Assembly: GCA_030704615.1 (NCBI GenBank)
Contig: CM060733.1
Coordinates: 2,232,001 to 2,296,000, forward strand
Origin: Takakia lepidozioides
Taxonomy: Eukaryota > Streptophyta > Takakiopsida > Takakiales > Takakiaceae
Direction of reading: 5' to 3'
DNA length: 64,000 nt
This document shows positions 11,502 to 23,213 of the stretch, piece by piece (positions within the stretch are counted from its first letter, which is position 1; every line of letters begins with the position of its first letter). The notes under the pieces were generated by a model. It had not been told where the DNA came from. It did no database searches and saw only the letters and a program-made list of their open reading frames with translations. The position numbers and the translations under genes were made by a program.

Positions 11502-13794
11502 AAGCGAGTACAATCCGTGTAGCGATAGCGAGTCTGGAGCCAAGTCAGCGTGCAGCTACAGTCTGCCAAGTTTGTTACGCAGATCCATCTTTACTGACGA
11601 GAGACGACCGACACGACAAGTCCTACGATAAAACGTGTATTCATGATATGTATACTTAAAATTCCAAACAAATTTGTTGATCGCTTTCGCATCCAGTTCC
11701 CCCGAACAGATCCCCGACACCATGGCCCACTTCTCATTTCTTGCTGCACTTTGACCGACCCAACAACTAAACAACAAGTGGCTCGCATGTTCTGCAGTCA
11801 CTTGTAGGCCCACTCTACAGTGAAACAAAGTTGAGGGCCAAGTGAGTTATATCATAGAGTACGAACCTTGGCGGCTAACACGTGAACACAGACATCAGCA
11901 ATCGTCAATTCCACACAGATCTGATAGCAGAGCTACCTCCTGCTATCTAGTAAAGGGCTCCACGACTTTGCTTATTAAAGTGGGCCGTAATGTACTGTGA
12001 TTGCATGCACGCCTTGTGGGGCATAGAGGAATCCATTGGTGAAGACTTGGACCAGTACTCTTGCATCTCAAGCCCCTTCATTCAATACCAAGACCCTCGA
12101 ATCCCTGCAGGTACATAACCCGCCAAAGGTGATGTTCCAGTATGGCTCAACTGGTGTACAGTCATAGTGATGTCAGGAGTTCGAACGTTACTGCAAAAGT
12201 TCCGTAGGACACTAGAAACCATGGTATGAAAGATCATAACCAATCTATGGTGGGCACCTCCAGAGTCCATGGGGCTGGGCGGTTCAGCGGGTCCCACCTT
12301 TCAAAATGGCGGGGTGAGGGTGTAAAGGAAACCAAGTATTCATTCTGAAGGGTTATTCCTGGGCGGCCCATAGCACCTTTGCTTTATGCAGGGCTGTTTG
12401 TTGCAGCCCTTTGCAGTAACACGGCCGTTGTTTTGGTTCGCATTGTTCGATCATTATGCTCGATCATTATGCCCCCATATCGGCATCCCTAGACTCATCT
12501 CTGGTAAATTTTGGAGAAGCAAGTGGTGTTGCCCATGTAAGCGATATCACTAACTTACTCAATGGTCAATTAAGATGCTGACTATGGACAGGGACTGATC
12601 CCAGTGTTCTGATTTTGGATGGTCTTTATCATCACTTGCACTTCTGGTTTTTTAGGACATTTACCCTGCCCATGTATATAATTAGTAACCATCTGCATGG
12701 CACCACCCGCATAGTCTTGCAATTGAAATTTAGTTCATGATTGGTCAGACTAAAAATGTCCCATGCCAATCTCAGCATTTGGAATGCTTCAAAAAGCTCA
12801 ATAGTAATTGCTTTTCCCTCTCCTTAAAGAAAGATATCAACAAGCTCCAGGTCACCCCATTCAAATATAGTGACATCCTGCAACACAAGATTTTAACAGC
12901 CTCCACCAATTCCAGTGCAACTCTCCCACCTTTATCTCCCAACAATTCTCTGTCTCTGTTCAAACTGAATTCAACGTTTCTAGCGCACCACCCACTTCCC
13001 CTCTCCTTTCCCTGCACCACACAAAGTGGGCATGGCGTCCATGACTACAAAGCACTGAACCCCACTCATTTTCTATCTTTCCTGCCCACTTTGTGGTGTA
13101 GTCAAACCAAATTTGAAAATTCTGGTGCATTTGAAAGTCATGGACAGGACATCAGGACTCTCTATCTCATAGGGTCTGTATCTTGTTAAGGGGCTGTTAT
13201 GAGTCTTACGACTCTCTTCATACACATGGCCCAGCTGGTTTTATTGCTACAGGGTATGATACCCAACCCAAAATTGCCATAGCACCTGGTGCACATGTCG
13301 AGAATCTGATTACAGGGGACGGGGGTTTCATTCGAGGGATGGCATTCACATCACAGAACTGCTAGTGTCCCTATTCTTTAAGCACAAATTGACACGTGCT
13401 CCACTGAAGTTACCCTGTATAGGCAAAGAAAGACATCATAGTCATTAGACTGTGGTTGCTATAGTTTTGTAGCACAGAGAGAGAGAGGTTACCCCCACAG
13501 TGTGTTTCAACACACGCCACTTCCCTGTTTAAGTTCATTCCTCCACCATTGAGATCGAATATCAGCTCCAAAACAGTTGTATGGTTCTGCCCCACATTAC
13601 AATAAACCCCACCCTTATTTTAGGAACCCCTGGAAGAATCAGAGCACAAGAAAATTTAACTAGAAGTCAGGCTGACGACTGATGAAATCTTGAACCCAGA
13701 CACGACAGTGCTGCTTTAGCCAGTTGTCATAGATCCTCCACAAGTATGGATGGGCACTCATTGACAACTCACTCGAAGTCATAGTCCTTATTAC
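11502..13794. other. Intergenic, nothing recognised
   Basis: An open frame of 150 codons at 12737-13189 has low-complexity Ser/Leu/Asn composition and no motif. No terminal repeats seen. Confidence 0.35.
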
Positions 13795-14095
13795 AGTCTA
13801 GTCTCACCATCTGCTTCGAAGCTGATGTCCACACCAGCATTGCTACTTTCATCCTCTACCTTGCGAAGATGTGAAACATGTGGCTGCGTGTAGTATAAGT
13901 CGCACTGTAGTGAACAACAGGAGACAGGCCCAGAGATAAGGAAAACACTCACCTACACCCACAATGGGCCCAGAGAGGGCCAATGGATGAAGGAGGATAA
14001 AAACAGAAAACAAAGGGAACACAAGAAAGTCGCTCAAAGAGAACAGTTGCCTCAGAAGGTAAGCTGCCAAGGCCATGAAGCTGAAGGCCTCTGCC
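13795..14095 (-). CDS. Possible 3' exons of a small membrane protein
   Basis: On the minus strand a block at about 14095-13950 encodes two hydrophobic segments (ALAAYLLRQLFSLSDF and LFSVFILLHPLALSG) ending GPIVGV at a GTGAGT donor in phase 1. An acceptor (caaggtag) near 13851 opens an acidic tail, EDESSNAGVDISFEADGETR, that joins in the same phase and ends TAA. Upstream exons could not be settled. A LINE tail sits at 14190-14250. Not recognised. Confidence 0.35.
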
Positions 14096-14184
14096 ACATG
14101 GGAAATCTTCTAAAGAGACTACTACCTTACCTGATATCTCCAAGTATCTGGGTTAGGAGAAAAGAAAAGAAAACTCTCTCTAAG

Positions 14185-14250
14185 AAGCATGTACTTATGA
14201 GACGTTTGCCGTAGCCTTGTGGCCATAGACCCTGTGCCTAGCTTGGGCGG
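14185..14250 (-). mobile_element. LINE 3' tail (minus orientation)
   Basis: Reverse complement of the conserved tail gtcaatggccacaaggctac plus ggcaaac, found also near 41000 (-), 50585, 53060, 53790 and 54450 (+). It again abuts a CT/AG-rich microsatellite. Confidence 0.6.
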
Positions 14251-15095
14251 AACTGCCTCTCTAGGAAGGAGAAGAGAGAGAAGGAATGCATGCAGATGCC
14301 TTGAAAGGAGGGGTGACAGGGTAGAATAATATCCACTGCTGCTGAAGCCTTGGAGCCCACTGGCCCCACATGATACAACCCCACCCCGGCTGTTGAGACC
14401 ATGGCATTGCCACCAAAACCAGCAATGGAATTCCAATTCAAAATTCAATATATCAATTCAAGAAATCACTTTATTTGAGTGAAAATTTAAGACTTACGAT
14501 TGTTCCCATGGATTTGCTTGAATGTACCACCCAACATGTAAGAGCTTTCAAGGCAGCCATATCCAGATCCCTATGTTGTATACTCTGATTCGGCCCCATA
14601 TCCTCCCTCTGTAGCACTGGCTCCAGGATTACTGTCGGGTGAGCATCATTGGTTTGCTGGACATCCATCTCCAAACAGGTGGCATGTTGCAGGAGGCACG
14701 TCAGCAAGACAAACCCTGGACTATGATGTTCTTGGACATTCAACTAAAGAATGAAAGAATAGAACGAAAATGTGAGAGGCGATTTCCTTGTAAGGATTCT
14801 GCACTTGGTCTCCACCATTCCTCCTCTTTTTCAAAGATTGAACAGAGAACTATCCATCATGAAATCCTTCTCTTCTGCAGTCTCCCTGTTGATCAGACAC
14901 TCTGATAGTTGCCCCTGTGCTGACTGTCTATTCAAAGGTAGGTGATTTTACAATCCCCCACCCACTCTGTTTTACATTTTGGGATTTCACCAAAAAATTA
15001 GAGTTCCACGACATGCGAAAGATTCAGGCTCTAATTTGGGTCGAAGAAGAAAGAAGAATGCTGAGAAAGGTCAATTGTTTGGCAAAATTTTGAAG

Positions 15096-16427
15096 TCATG
15101 CTTGTGGGCCAACATCTTCTGAGTCATCCATGGCCTGTGCTAGTATCTGCTCTGCTCGTTTCCTCTTCTCATCCTTCTCCTCCTCCTTGCCCACTGAGAC
15201 AACCCCCTTCCCCTTTTTGATGGCTGAACTACTGTGTGCCAGGCTCAGCTGTGCGAAGATGGCCTTTGCCCGTGCCTTTCTTCCCCAATCAAATGTCAGA
15301 GAGACAGGCACCCGATCCTTTGCCTCAGGTATCCCACTTCTTGTGTGTTCACTGGGAGGTCCAGCTGCCAATTCATCATGTTCCATATTCATGGCGGCCT
15401 CAAGCGCAGGAGCAAATGCCTCCAGGACGGATGGCAGAGCTGCCTGCCCTTCACCGCCAGGCTTGGATATATTAGCATCGAACCCTCTCCCCGCAAGAGA
15501 AATGGGCGAAATCTCCTTCTCCCCAGCTAAAAGAGGAACAGCTAGAAATGGGTTTTGGACGGCGGTTGCTGGTTTCCTTCCTTTGCCATTTGCACGCTCA
15601 CCCTCCACCTCCATGTTTGCCAGTAGTGTTTCCTGATCCTTGGCTGGCCACTGCTGCCGAATGAGAAGGGACTGTGGGTTGGCTGGGTTCTTCGCACCGT
15701 GGAAACCACCTGCCCCTCTAGGTACCAAAGCTGATCCTGAAGAGGATGCGCCCCCCGCCCCCACCACCCTCCCAGAGAGACGGAGATGGAGGGCGACAAG
15801 CGAGCATTCTGCCTTGCGGCGCTTTCTGGCTTGCTCCAATTTATCCATGCACAGGTCGCTCTTTCGCTCATTCCAAACAGGAGTGGCTCGGTAAGTATGG
15901 GAATCAGGAAAAGCAGGCATCCAGGCAGGGATATGGGCGTGCGGGGGGGTCTCGCCCAGCTGTACAAAGCTGGGCGGGGCCGCCCGCTTCTTGGATACAG
16001 GGAAGTGTGGAACAGGCCTCGCAAATGGAATTTCCTCAGAGAATTCCACATACCTCATCACCTCGCGCAACGCTGCAGAGCTTGAAAGTGGCCGGGCCGG
16101 ATCTAACACTGCGCCTGGGCCAGTGCCCACATCCTCAATGCCCAAGATCACATCCAGCGCATTGCATTGTGTACGCCCACCATGATTTGCATAGAAGTGT
16201 GCCGCTTTGGCAAGATCACTGAGGTAACGCAGAGCAATGTCAGCCAACGTCTCTGCAGCAGAGCACTGGAAGGCATGAAAACCGAGAGACTCACATACCT
16301 GGGCCACGCCCATTCTGGCTACTGCGCGCCCGAATTGATCGTTACCCCCGCCCCCACCGTTGCAAGCTCCTGATCTACCCGTCGCACCTTTCTTCCCCCC
16401 TCTTTCTTTAGTTGATTTCGCAGCCAT
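15096..16427 (-). CDS. TAF8: TFIID subunit TAF8
   Basis: Intronless 443-aa frame. Residues ~30-100 form a bromodomain-associated histone fold (FGRAVARMGVAQVCESLGF, LADIALRYLSDLAKAAHFYA, ALDVILGIEDVG), followed by the TAF8 C-terminal motif HIPAWMPAFPDSHTY at about residues 165-180 and a long basic, low-complexity tail ending in KRKRAEQILAQAMDD. TAF8 pairs with TAF10 through its histone fold and helps assemble TFIID in the nucleus. The ATG at 16427 (MAAKSTKE) is preferred; an in-frame ATG at 16520 would add 31 hydrophobic, non-conserved residues. It is somewhat longer than angiosperm TAF8 (about 350 aa) because of the C-terminal region. The lack of introns is unlike most other genes in the window. 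Confidence 0.92.
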   Translation of the reverse strand: MAAKSTKERGGKKGATGRSGACNGGGGGNDQFGRAVARMGVAQVCESLGFHAFQCSAAETLADIALRYLSDLAKAAHFYANHGGRTQCNALDVILGIEDVGTGPGAVLDPARPLSSSAALREVMRYVEFSEEIPFARPVPHFPVSKKRAAPPSFVQLGETPPHAHIPAWMPAFPDSHTYRATPVWNERKSDLCMDKLEQARKRRKAECSLVALHLRLSGRVVGAGGASSSGSALVPRGAGGFHGAKNPANPQSLLIRQQWPAKDQETLLANMEVEGERANGKGRKPATAVQNPFLAVPLLAGEKEISPISLAGRGFDANISKPGGEGQAALPSVLEAFAPALEAAMNMEHDELAAGPPSEHTRSGIPEAKDRVPVSLTFDWGRKARAKAIFAQLSLAHSSSAIKKGKGVVSVGKEEEKDEKRKRAEQILAQAMDDSEDVGPQA

Positions 16428-16520
16428 CTCCAAGCCCTTTCTGCCTGCTGGTGACAGGAAGGGCCATGCAGCATGCAGACCTGTGTTCCACAAGAAAGCT
16501 GAGGAGATAACCGAGACCAC

Positions 16521-18376
16521 TGAGACAACCGGGCCCTAAATGATACGGTAATCGTTAGTTCGGATATTCTATAATAAGCATTCGTTTGGGGGTGGGATAC
16601 TGATGAGGTAACGTATCTATCAGAGTCCCTTACCCCGGGCACCACGTGTAAGTAGAGGAGACCTAAGAAACCCACCCAAAAACCCTCATCCTCAGATCTG
16701 TACATGGTGCCCTCGACGACCTTGTTACTTCGCAGTCTGCTGAAGGATCTTGAGAGCTCTATGGCACAGTGAGGATTACTTAGTCTAGCAGATGTGACCA
16801 AGAAACAGTTACAGGGAGAGCCCAACATGTTAGGAGATGTTAAGCCCTACATTGGTTCAAAGTGGGAAGCATAGCAACAAGTATCAATGCAGCGCCTCGA
16901 GAAAACACCACAGATGTTCATCGGAGTTCAACATTTTCAAATGAAAGCTCACGGTTCTCTGCATTGCAACTACAACGTGCAGGAAGCATATGGTCATCCT
17001 TAAGAATTTCTGACATCATCTCAGGGTTTACAAGTGGGAAGTTCACATTTGATGATCCGAAGTCAAACACAAAATAGGCTGGAGTCCAAGAAGATGGGTA
17101 CTCTTGCCCCATAAACGATTAGGCGGTACAGGTAGAAGGTTACAGCGCTTGAGACTAATCCCTTGAACCTAAAAGACCTTTGTGGGTCCTCGCAGTGGGG
17201 ATTGACCAACAATCCAATGGGAAAGAAGTCCCTTTGATCCCAAGCCCGACAAGTTACTCAGCTCTGTTCCATGGCACAGAACCTGCCGTATGGTTTTGCA
17301 GTCTCCTCACTATAGCTCTTGGATGAGGTTTGTCCAGGAATGAACATAAACTTCTCATGGACGATCTGTAGAGGACCCACCTCAACAACAATGATCGCGA
17401 TCGGAAAGAGACGGATGGATTGTAAGTGGCCGTGGACTTGGGACGCCGCCCCACTCAGAAGGCATAGTAGGTAGGAAAGCTGTCGCATCTCCTGTAGTAG
17501 GTGGGTACGGTGGTGTGAAGCATGTACATAACGATCGGTCCTGCTGTTCTTCTCAGCTTTCCTGTCGATGTTACAGAGCTTGACACACCACCCACTCTAA
17601 TTCTGCACTGGTGCAAAACATCACATGTGCATGTATGCCAGTGCAGAACCCTTTTAAGTTTCCCACGAGTCCTTCCAACAAAACAGGGACCAAAGCTACT
17701 AGTAAAAACCCCCAATCTCCAAGTGCTGCACTAGGTAGTGTAGTTTTATACATTGCACATGTATGGAGATCTACTTCTTTTGCCCTCTGCAAATAAGATC
17801 CTCCTGATCTGTGGTAGGTTGACAGTGCCTCTGCGGGGCTATTGTCTATGGGCAATAAGTGGGCGATGTGAGCGAGAGCAGAATTTAGTGCTCATGTGAT
17901 TCAGTACTATTGAAAATCTGCTTGCCATCTTCCTGGAATGATGGCTATCATGGAGGCAACGAATTAGTGACTGATTCATTGCAGGCGGTAACTAAGAAAC
18001 AGTCCTAGGTAGTGAGACGCTAAACTGACATATTCGAGGCTTTCTGCTCTGATGTTCATACAAGGCTCCGTGGGGAGGTGCAATACTACACCCTATCTTG
18101 GACCCAAACTTTTCGAGACCATCATTGCCTTCAGCAATTTATCTTCACTAAGCTCAAAAAGGTTAGCATAATCTAAGGATTTGAGTCGTAACTGCGGTCC
18201 AAGGAGGAAAGGCCCCTTGTCTGTATACAGCTCAGGACGATGCTGACCAAGTACCTAGCTGGACCGTAGCTTGCAGCTAATTTGAGTCCCTAGGGTACGT
18301 GGTACTGCAATACCAGAAGGCTTCCTGCATGTATACCTACTACCCCATTGTGCGGGATTCGAGTAGCGCTATCATC
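16521..18376. other. Intergenic between divergent TAF8 and NIP
   Basis: No gene recognised. Short frames at 16862-17112 and 17254-17488 have no domain. It presumably holds both upstream regulatory regions; no specific site could be identified. Confidence 0.4.
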
Positions 18377-21300
18377 ATGTCTCACCAGAGAGAAGAATCC
18401 CTTCCATCTCTGGCCGCCTCAAGAGCCTTGAACAGATATGACTTAGTCCATGCATCTGCTGATACTTCGACGGTGAAGGATCCTCTTCTAAGTAACTCCC
18501 GGCAGGTCAACCTGGTCGTTATGGAGGAACGTAAGCTAGCAGGCGTATCATATCTCTCACTACTACGCAGGGTAATGGCCACTGATCCCGAGGTCAATAA
18601 TCTTGTTCAAAATTTGTATGTGAGTTCTGTTGTGACGGAGAAGTTGGTGAAATGTAATATAGATTCATCTAAACAACAATACCTGCAGAGAGGGAGCAGA
18701 GAGGAGGCACCTAGAAACTTGAAAGTATGTGTATTCAAGTTCAAGAGCTAGGGAGATTTAGAAACATACATAATGTGACAGTATGTGCGTCAATTCAAGA
18801 GAGGGAGTCTAAGACATCCTCATACATTGCACGACACTGCACCGGCCGGCCTCAGCAGGGACTGGAATCATGGATTAGATCACATATGTAAAACTTCAAA
18901 TATTAATTAGGGTCTATGGGAGTCTGGAGAGAGTTATATGGACAAAAAGGAAGTCGCTAGGAAAGGAAAAAGTTGTTCAAAGATTGTGATCATATAGATC
19001 TCGAATCACCTACTTGCGGAAGCCAAGGCAAGTGTAGTAAAGAATTTTACGTACATGTTTCAGAATTTTGGATTCGGAATCATTCCAGAAATTTCAGTCG
19101 TAGAGATTTATTGATCTGCAATGTTTAGGAATTTGGATAAGATTGATGTATTGATATATAGTGACTAAGTATGTGAACTGACTGGGGATTCGAGGGCAGG
19201 CTGTAGCAGAGATGCTTGCAGTTTTCCTCATCGTGTTTACAGCAGGTGGAGCAACGATTGTCAACGCCAAGAATCATGGGGACCTGACCCTGTTCGGGTT
19301 AGCAGCTGCTGGAGGGTTGGCTGTCACGATGATGATCTTCTCTGTCGGTCAAATATCAGGAGGACATGTGAATCCTGCTGTAACAATTGCCTTTGCATCA
19401 ACACGGACATTTCCATTGGTTCTGGTAAGCGACAAAGTCAGGAAATTATGTTCAGGGAAAAAAGAGGAAATTACTCGTGCAGAGCCTCCGATGATGAATT
19501 GAACGATGTCAAGTAATATTCAACATCACCTGTAGATCATATACATATACATTAGTGCAAGCAGCTCTGAACATTCGAGCGGGGGTTTCTCACGGACAGT
19601 TGCATGTGAATACCTGCAGATACCCAGATTCGTTTTCTGGGGGTAGTGACCGACCTTCTAAGCTCATGTCGTGCTGTGCTGTCTCGCACATGTATGTCGG
19701 ACATGGTTTGCAAATAGTCCGCGACTGAAATCTGTTCGAAGTCCCACCCAAAACCGACTACCTAGTGAAAATGGCCTCAACATGCTGTCCAGATTCGTGA
19801 ATTCTCTTGTTCATAGTACATATATCTTAGATTTCAAATGTCAGAGGAGGACATACTGTTCGAAAAACTGGGGAACGAGGATTTCGCGAACCGTACTACC
19901 GTCAAACGTCGAAAAGCAGGAAATGGCATCTACAAGTACCATTCAACTCCTCATACAGGATCGTATTGAATTTCAGGTTCCTATATACATTGGAGCGCAG
20001 TTTGTTGGAGCCATAACAGCAGCCGCTGTTCTAAAAGGGCTATATAATGTTGATGGAGCAGCAGTTACAGTTCCATATGGAACCAATTTGCAATCGTTCT
20101 TTGTTGAATTTCTTTGCGGATTCAATCTTATGTTCGTTGCTACTGCAGTTACCACAGGTTACCAAACTGTGAGTTCCTTTCCCGATTGTCTTCTTTTATC
20201 TCCAGTTTCTGGAACCTCATAGATCTATATTGCTTCTTATTACTGAGTATACATGTAAAGGATAATTCTGAATGCCCCTCCATAAGTCGTTGCACCGTCA
20301 TCGCTCTGTTACACGTATATACATGTAAGCACTGTTCAAAATGCACAAAGTGAGAAGATTCTGAGCCCTTTCTTGTTGTTTTTGGGCTGCTTGTGGAGAG
20401 GCCCCTCTCTCTTTCTTGTTTCATGTTTCTCTTCTAGTCCCATGCCATATGCATAGATCTGTCCTAGTGCTGTATTTCATATGTTCAAACAGGCTCCACT
20501 TCTTTAAGGATAATAGAACGATATGGTCGAGGTGAGTCTGAGACTTCTTAATCAATTAAGGTTGACATTTACTTTCATCGTCACGAATGCAGTCCGGGGA
20601 GCTGGCTGGAATAGCCATCGGAGCCACAGTGACACTCAACGTCCTTTTTGCTGGGTATGTGAACCTATCTAAAGACATCTTAAAAGAAGTACAGTCCTTG
20701 ATCATTCACTCCACCCATTGCTGCTTGTCGTGCTGAACCGCATTGTCTATTGGACCTCCGGTCTCGACTCTTCTGACGGAATTAAGTTTACCAATTTCTG
20801 GACAAACTTGTTCCCAACGGGCGAAATTTTAGTTTCAGTAGATTCAGGACTAGTGGTACTAAGTTATGTAATGATAATGGACCGATACAAGATTGGGATG
20901 CTTGGGCCTACATTCGCTGATTCCATGATGTTTGCAACCTACAACATATTGAACAGATTTCCTGATTGATAAATAGAGTACTTACAACGGCCTGGCTTGT
21001 TCACGATGAACTTTCATCTTCAGTTTTCAGCCTGAAAATCATGATCTGCTAGATTAGAAGCCTGCATACTCTCCTTCAGACTGGGTATAGTAACTTGACT
21101 AGCATGTTAGCTCCCTCAATTTAACACAGAATTTCACTTTAAAATTTTGAGAATTTAAATGGAATTTACTGAATGAGATTGTTTGCACCTTCTTATACAT
21201 GGACTGAGTGGCCATGCTGTTTTTTTGTGCTCAGTCCTGTATCAGGGGCTTCGATGAACCCAGCTCGAAGTTTGGGCCCTGCAATAGTCGCAAACAATTA

Positions 21301-21397
21301 TGAAGGTATCTGGATCTACCTTCTGGGGCCCACAGTGGGCGCTGTGGTTGGAACGTGGGCTTACAAACTGCTCTATCATAAAGATGAACAAAGTTGA
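18377..21397 (+). CDS. NIP: NOD26-like intrinsic protein (NPA/NPA type)
   Basis: Five exons in phase: 18377-18619, 19200-19424, 19977-20168, 20593-20654 and 21235-21397 (TGA). They give 294 aa. Exon 2 (225 nt) and exon 4 (62 nt) have exactly the lengths of their counterparts in the minus-strand NIP at 7890-9882, and all junction phases agree. Pore motifs are NPA in [11 protein letters not shown] and NPA in [14 protein letters not shown], and the C-terminus is [11 protein letters not shown]. Major intrinsic proteins form tetrameric membrane channels for water and small neutral solutes; NIPs pass glycerol, metalloids or ammonia. The substrate cannot be read from the sequence. The N-terminal exon is divergent and the start is uncertain (an in-frame ATG at 18299 adds 26 residues). 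A LINE-like fragment lies in intron 3 (20370-20440). Confidence 0.88.
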
Positions 21398-22616
21398 GAC
21401 GATCGTATCACTGCAAAACTTTCTCTGACCCAAGCATCTCCCAAGCATATGAGAAGCAGATGGCTCGCAGATGCAGGAATTGGAATCACTACTACTTCAT
21501 GGCTTCCATTTGCAAGACAACAATTTCAGGTGGAGCTAATTGATCATGACGATGAGTTATCAGATGCCTCGGGGTAAATTACCAGCTGGCACCTTATAGA
21601 AGTGAATGCAATCTGGAGTGTAGTTAAAACATCATGTAACTAAGTCCTCTGCCAAAACTTCTTGGTCCTGCACATCTGCTAAGTCTGTGCAGATCGGCCA
21701 AGTCACTACATCATGACATGTTGAACTAGGAAGGAGTCGAAAGCTTCCAGCATGCCAAGCTCGTGGATAGGGACACCGCCTCCAACTATTTTAGCCAGCC
21801 TGAGAAATCCTTGTAACTTATTTCCTCAATTTCAGTGCTCTTTCAGTGATTCTCGAAAGCTCTGAAGTTTAGAATTCCTACGGTCCCGACTAACTAATTA
21901 ACCCAATTTTTATTTGAATCCTAGATATCAAGTTAGATGATTACTCTGCAAAACAATAATCAGGGGTGCCGTCCCTTTCGAGTAAGTTCAATATTAAAAA
22001 ATCCATCAATTGAATGATGCGTCTAGTGTTGCATTTTGTAGAGTACTCTGACACATTTAATATTTATGAAATATTTCAATGATTGAAAGTTTTTATTTGA
22101 CAAATCTATGCTTAGATGCTCCTTGGAAGAAGCTAGAGACGTTGGAGACGCCAGCGTAAATGAGAGCCTCTTCCCCTTCCCCTTGGGGTAATGCCCCCTC
22201 GCGTGGGTGTAAGGCTATATTCTCCTTGGATATAGAATGAAAGTACGCATATGTATGGACTGAATCGTCTCTTTGCTATGTACTTCCTACTCAAGTGAGA
22301 ATTATAACTTGGAGACAATGAAGTTCTGATCAGATTTGATCTGTATAAATCGCAGTTTAAACCAACATACCGTGTCCAGAGACTTGTGTCAGTACCTGGA
22401 CTAGACTCATCTTCATCTTCATTGTAACAACTGCGTTCATGAATGGTTTAGAGGATATCCATCACAAATAACCCACATCGCGAAGGACCCGTGGTCTGCG
22501 TATAATTAAGCCAAAGATCCTTCGCTACCCTACCTGAACTGTGGCAGACCATATGACAGACGGTTTCTGTAGTTCGCACCTAGTCCAACCCTTTCAGGAC
22601 TGTGGATTTTTCCCCA
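21398..22616. other. Intergenic with a LINE-like tail at 22145-22200
   Basis: Apart from the minus-strand copy of the gaagaggctctcatttac tail at 22145-22200, nothing was recognised. Confidence 0.45.
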
Positions 22617-23213
22617 CTAGCATGAGACGAATGCATATTGAATATTCAGGGGGAGCATGTCTGCTTGGGCATACGCAAAAGAAACAGAACTACTTGTAAC
22701 CATCGGCCCCCCATTGTTGACAAGGCATGAAGTAGTAGTACCGAACCGCCGGAACTCCTTGGGATCCACCAAAGTTGCCGAAAGATTTAGGTCTCCACAA
22801 CTGGCAATGATGTTTGTTATTCTGCAAGCAGGATTTTGGCAAACGTCAACAATTTGCACCTGGTATTGAGGGATGCCCTGTGAATTAAACCTCTTTTCCT
22901 GTGAGACTCTGACGTCGCTTGCAGTGCAACCCTTGGTGAAGTTCGAATCCCTGACCTCCACCCCACCATGAGAGAGAAGCTTACGGTTGGGGCAAGTACT
23001 GACAGTCGACTGCATCACGCCCTTGGCACTTATCTCCACCAGGCGTGTACTGGAGTGGATCGCCACCTCTGTCATCTCCGAAAAGGCATCCTGCTCCACT
23101 GCTAACACCACCTCAGTACTCATGGAGAAAACCACCATGAACATGTAAGAAAAAAGCAGCAGAGCTTGGAGGGAAACAAACTGCACCCGGGTGCAGCTAC
23201 GTCTGGCAGCCAT
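22617..23213 (-). CDS. TPD1-like: TPD1-like secreted cysteine-rich protein, copy 1
   Basis: Intronless, 198 aa. An N-terminal hydrophobic segment (residues ~12-38) looks like a signal peptide or anchor. The C-terminal ~105 residues carry the TPD1-family pattern: a CTASDVRV start, GIPQYQVQIVDVC, IIASCGDL, VDPKEFRRFG, SCLVNNGGP, and a final Cys at the C-terminus, with regularly placed cysteines. In angiosperms TPD1 is a secreted ligand of the receptor kinase EMS1 in anther cell fate; in other plants, family roles are less defined, so the role here is inference. A close paralogue lies 3.3 kb away on the same strand at 26481-27071. Confidence 0.85.
   Translation of the reverse strand: MAARRSCTRVQFVSLQALLLFSYMFMVVFSMSTEVVLAVEQDAFSEMTEVAIHSSTRLVEISAKGVMQSTVSTCPNRKLLSHGGVEVRDSNFTKGCTASDVRVSQEKRFNSQGIPQYQVQIVDVCQNPACRITNIIASCGDLNLSATLVDPKEFRRFGTTTSCLVNNGGPMVTSSSVSFAYAQADMLPLNIQYAFVSC

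Noticed and set aside
12737-13189. A 150-codon plus-strand frame
   Set aside because: Low-complexity Ser/Leu/Asn composition, no motif, no splice support.
15130-16222. Several long plus-strand frames over TAF8
   Set aside because: Shadows of the GC-rich TAF8 coding sequence; TAF8 motifs are on the minus strand.
16319-16828. A 169-codon minus-strand frame upstream of TAF8
   Set aside because: It overlaps the TAF8 N-terminus in another frame and lacks any conserved motif.
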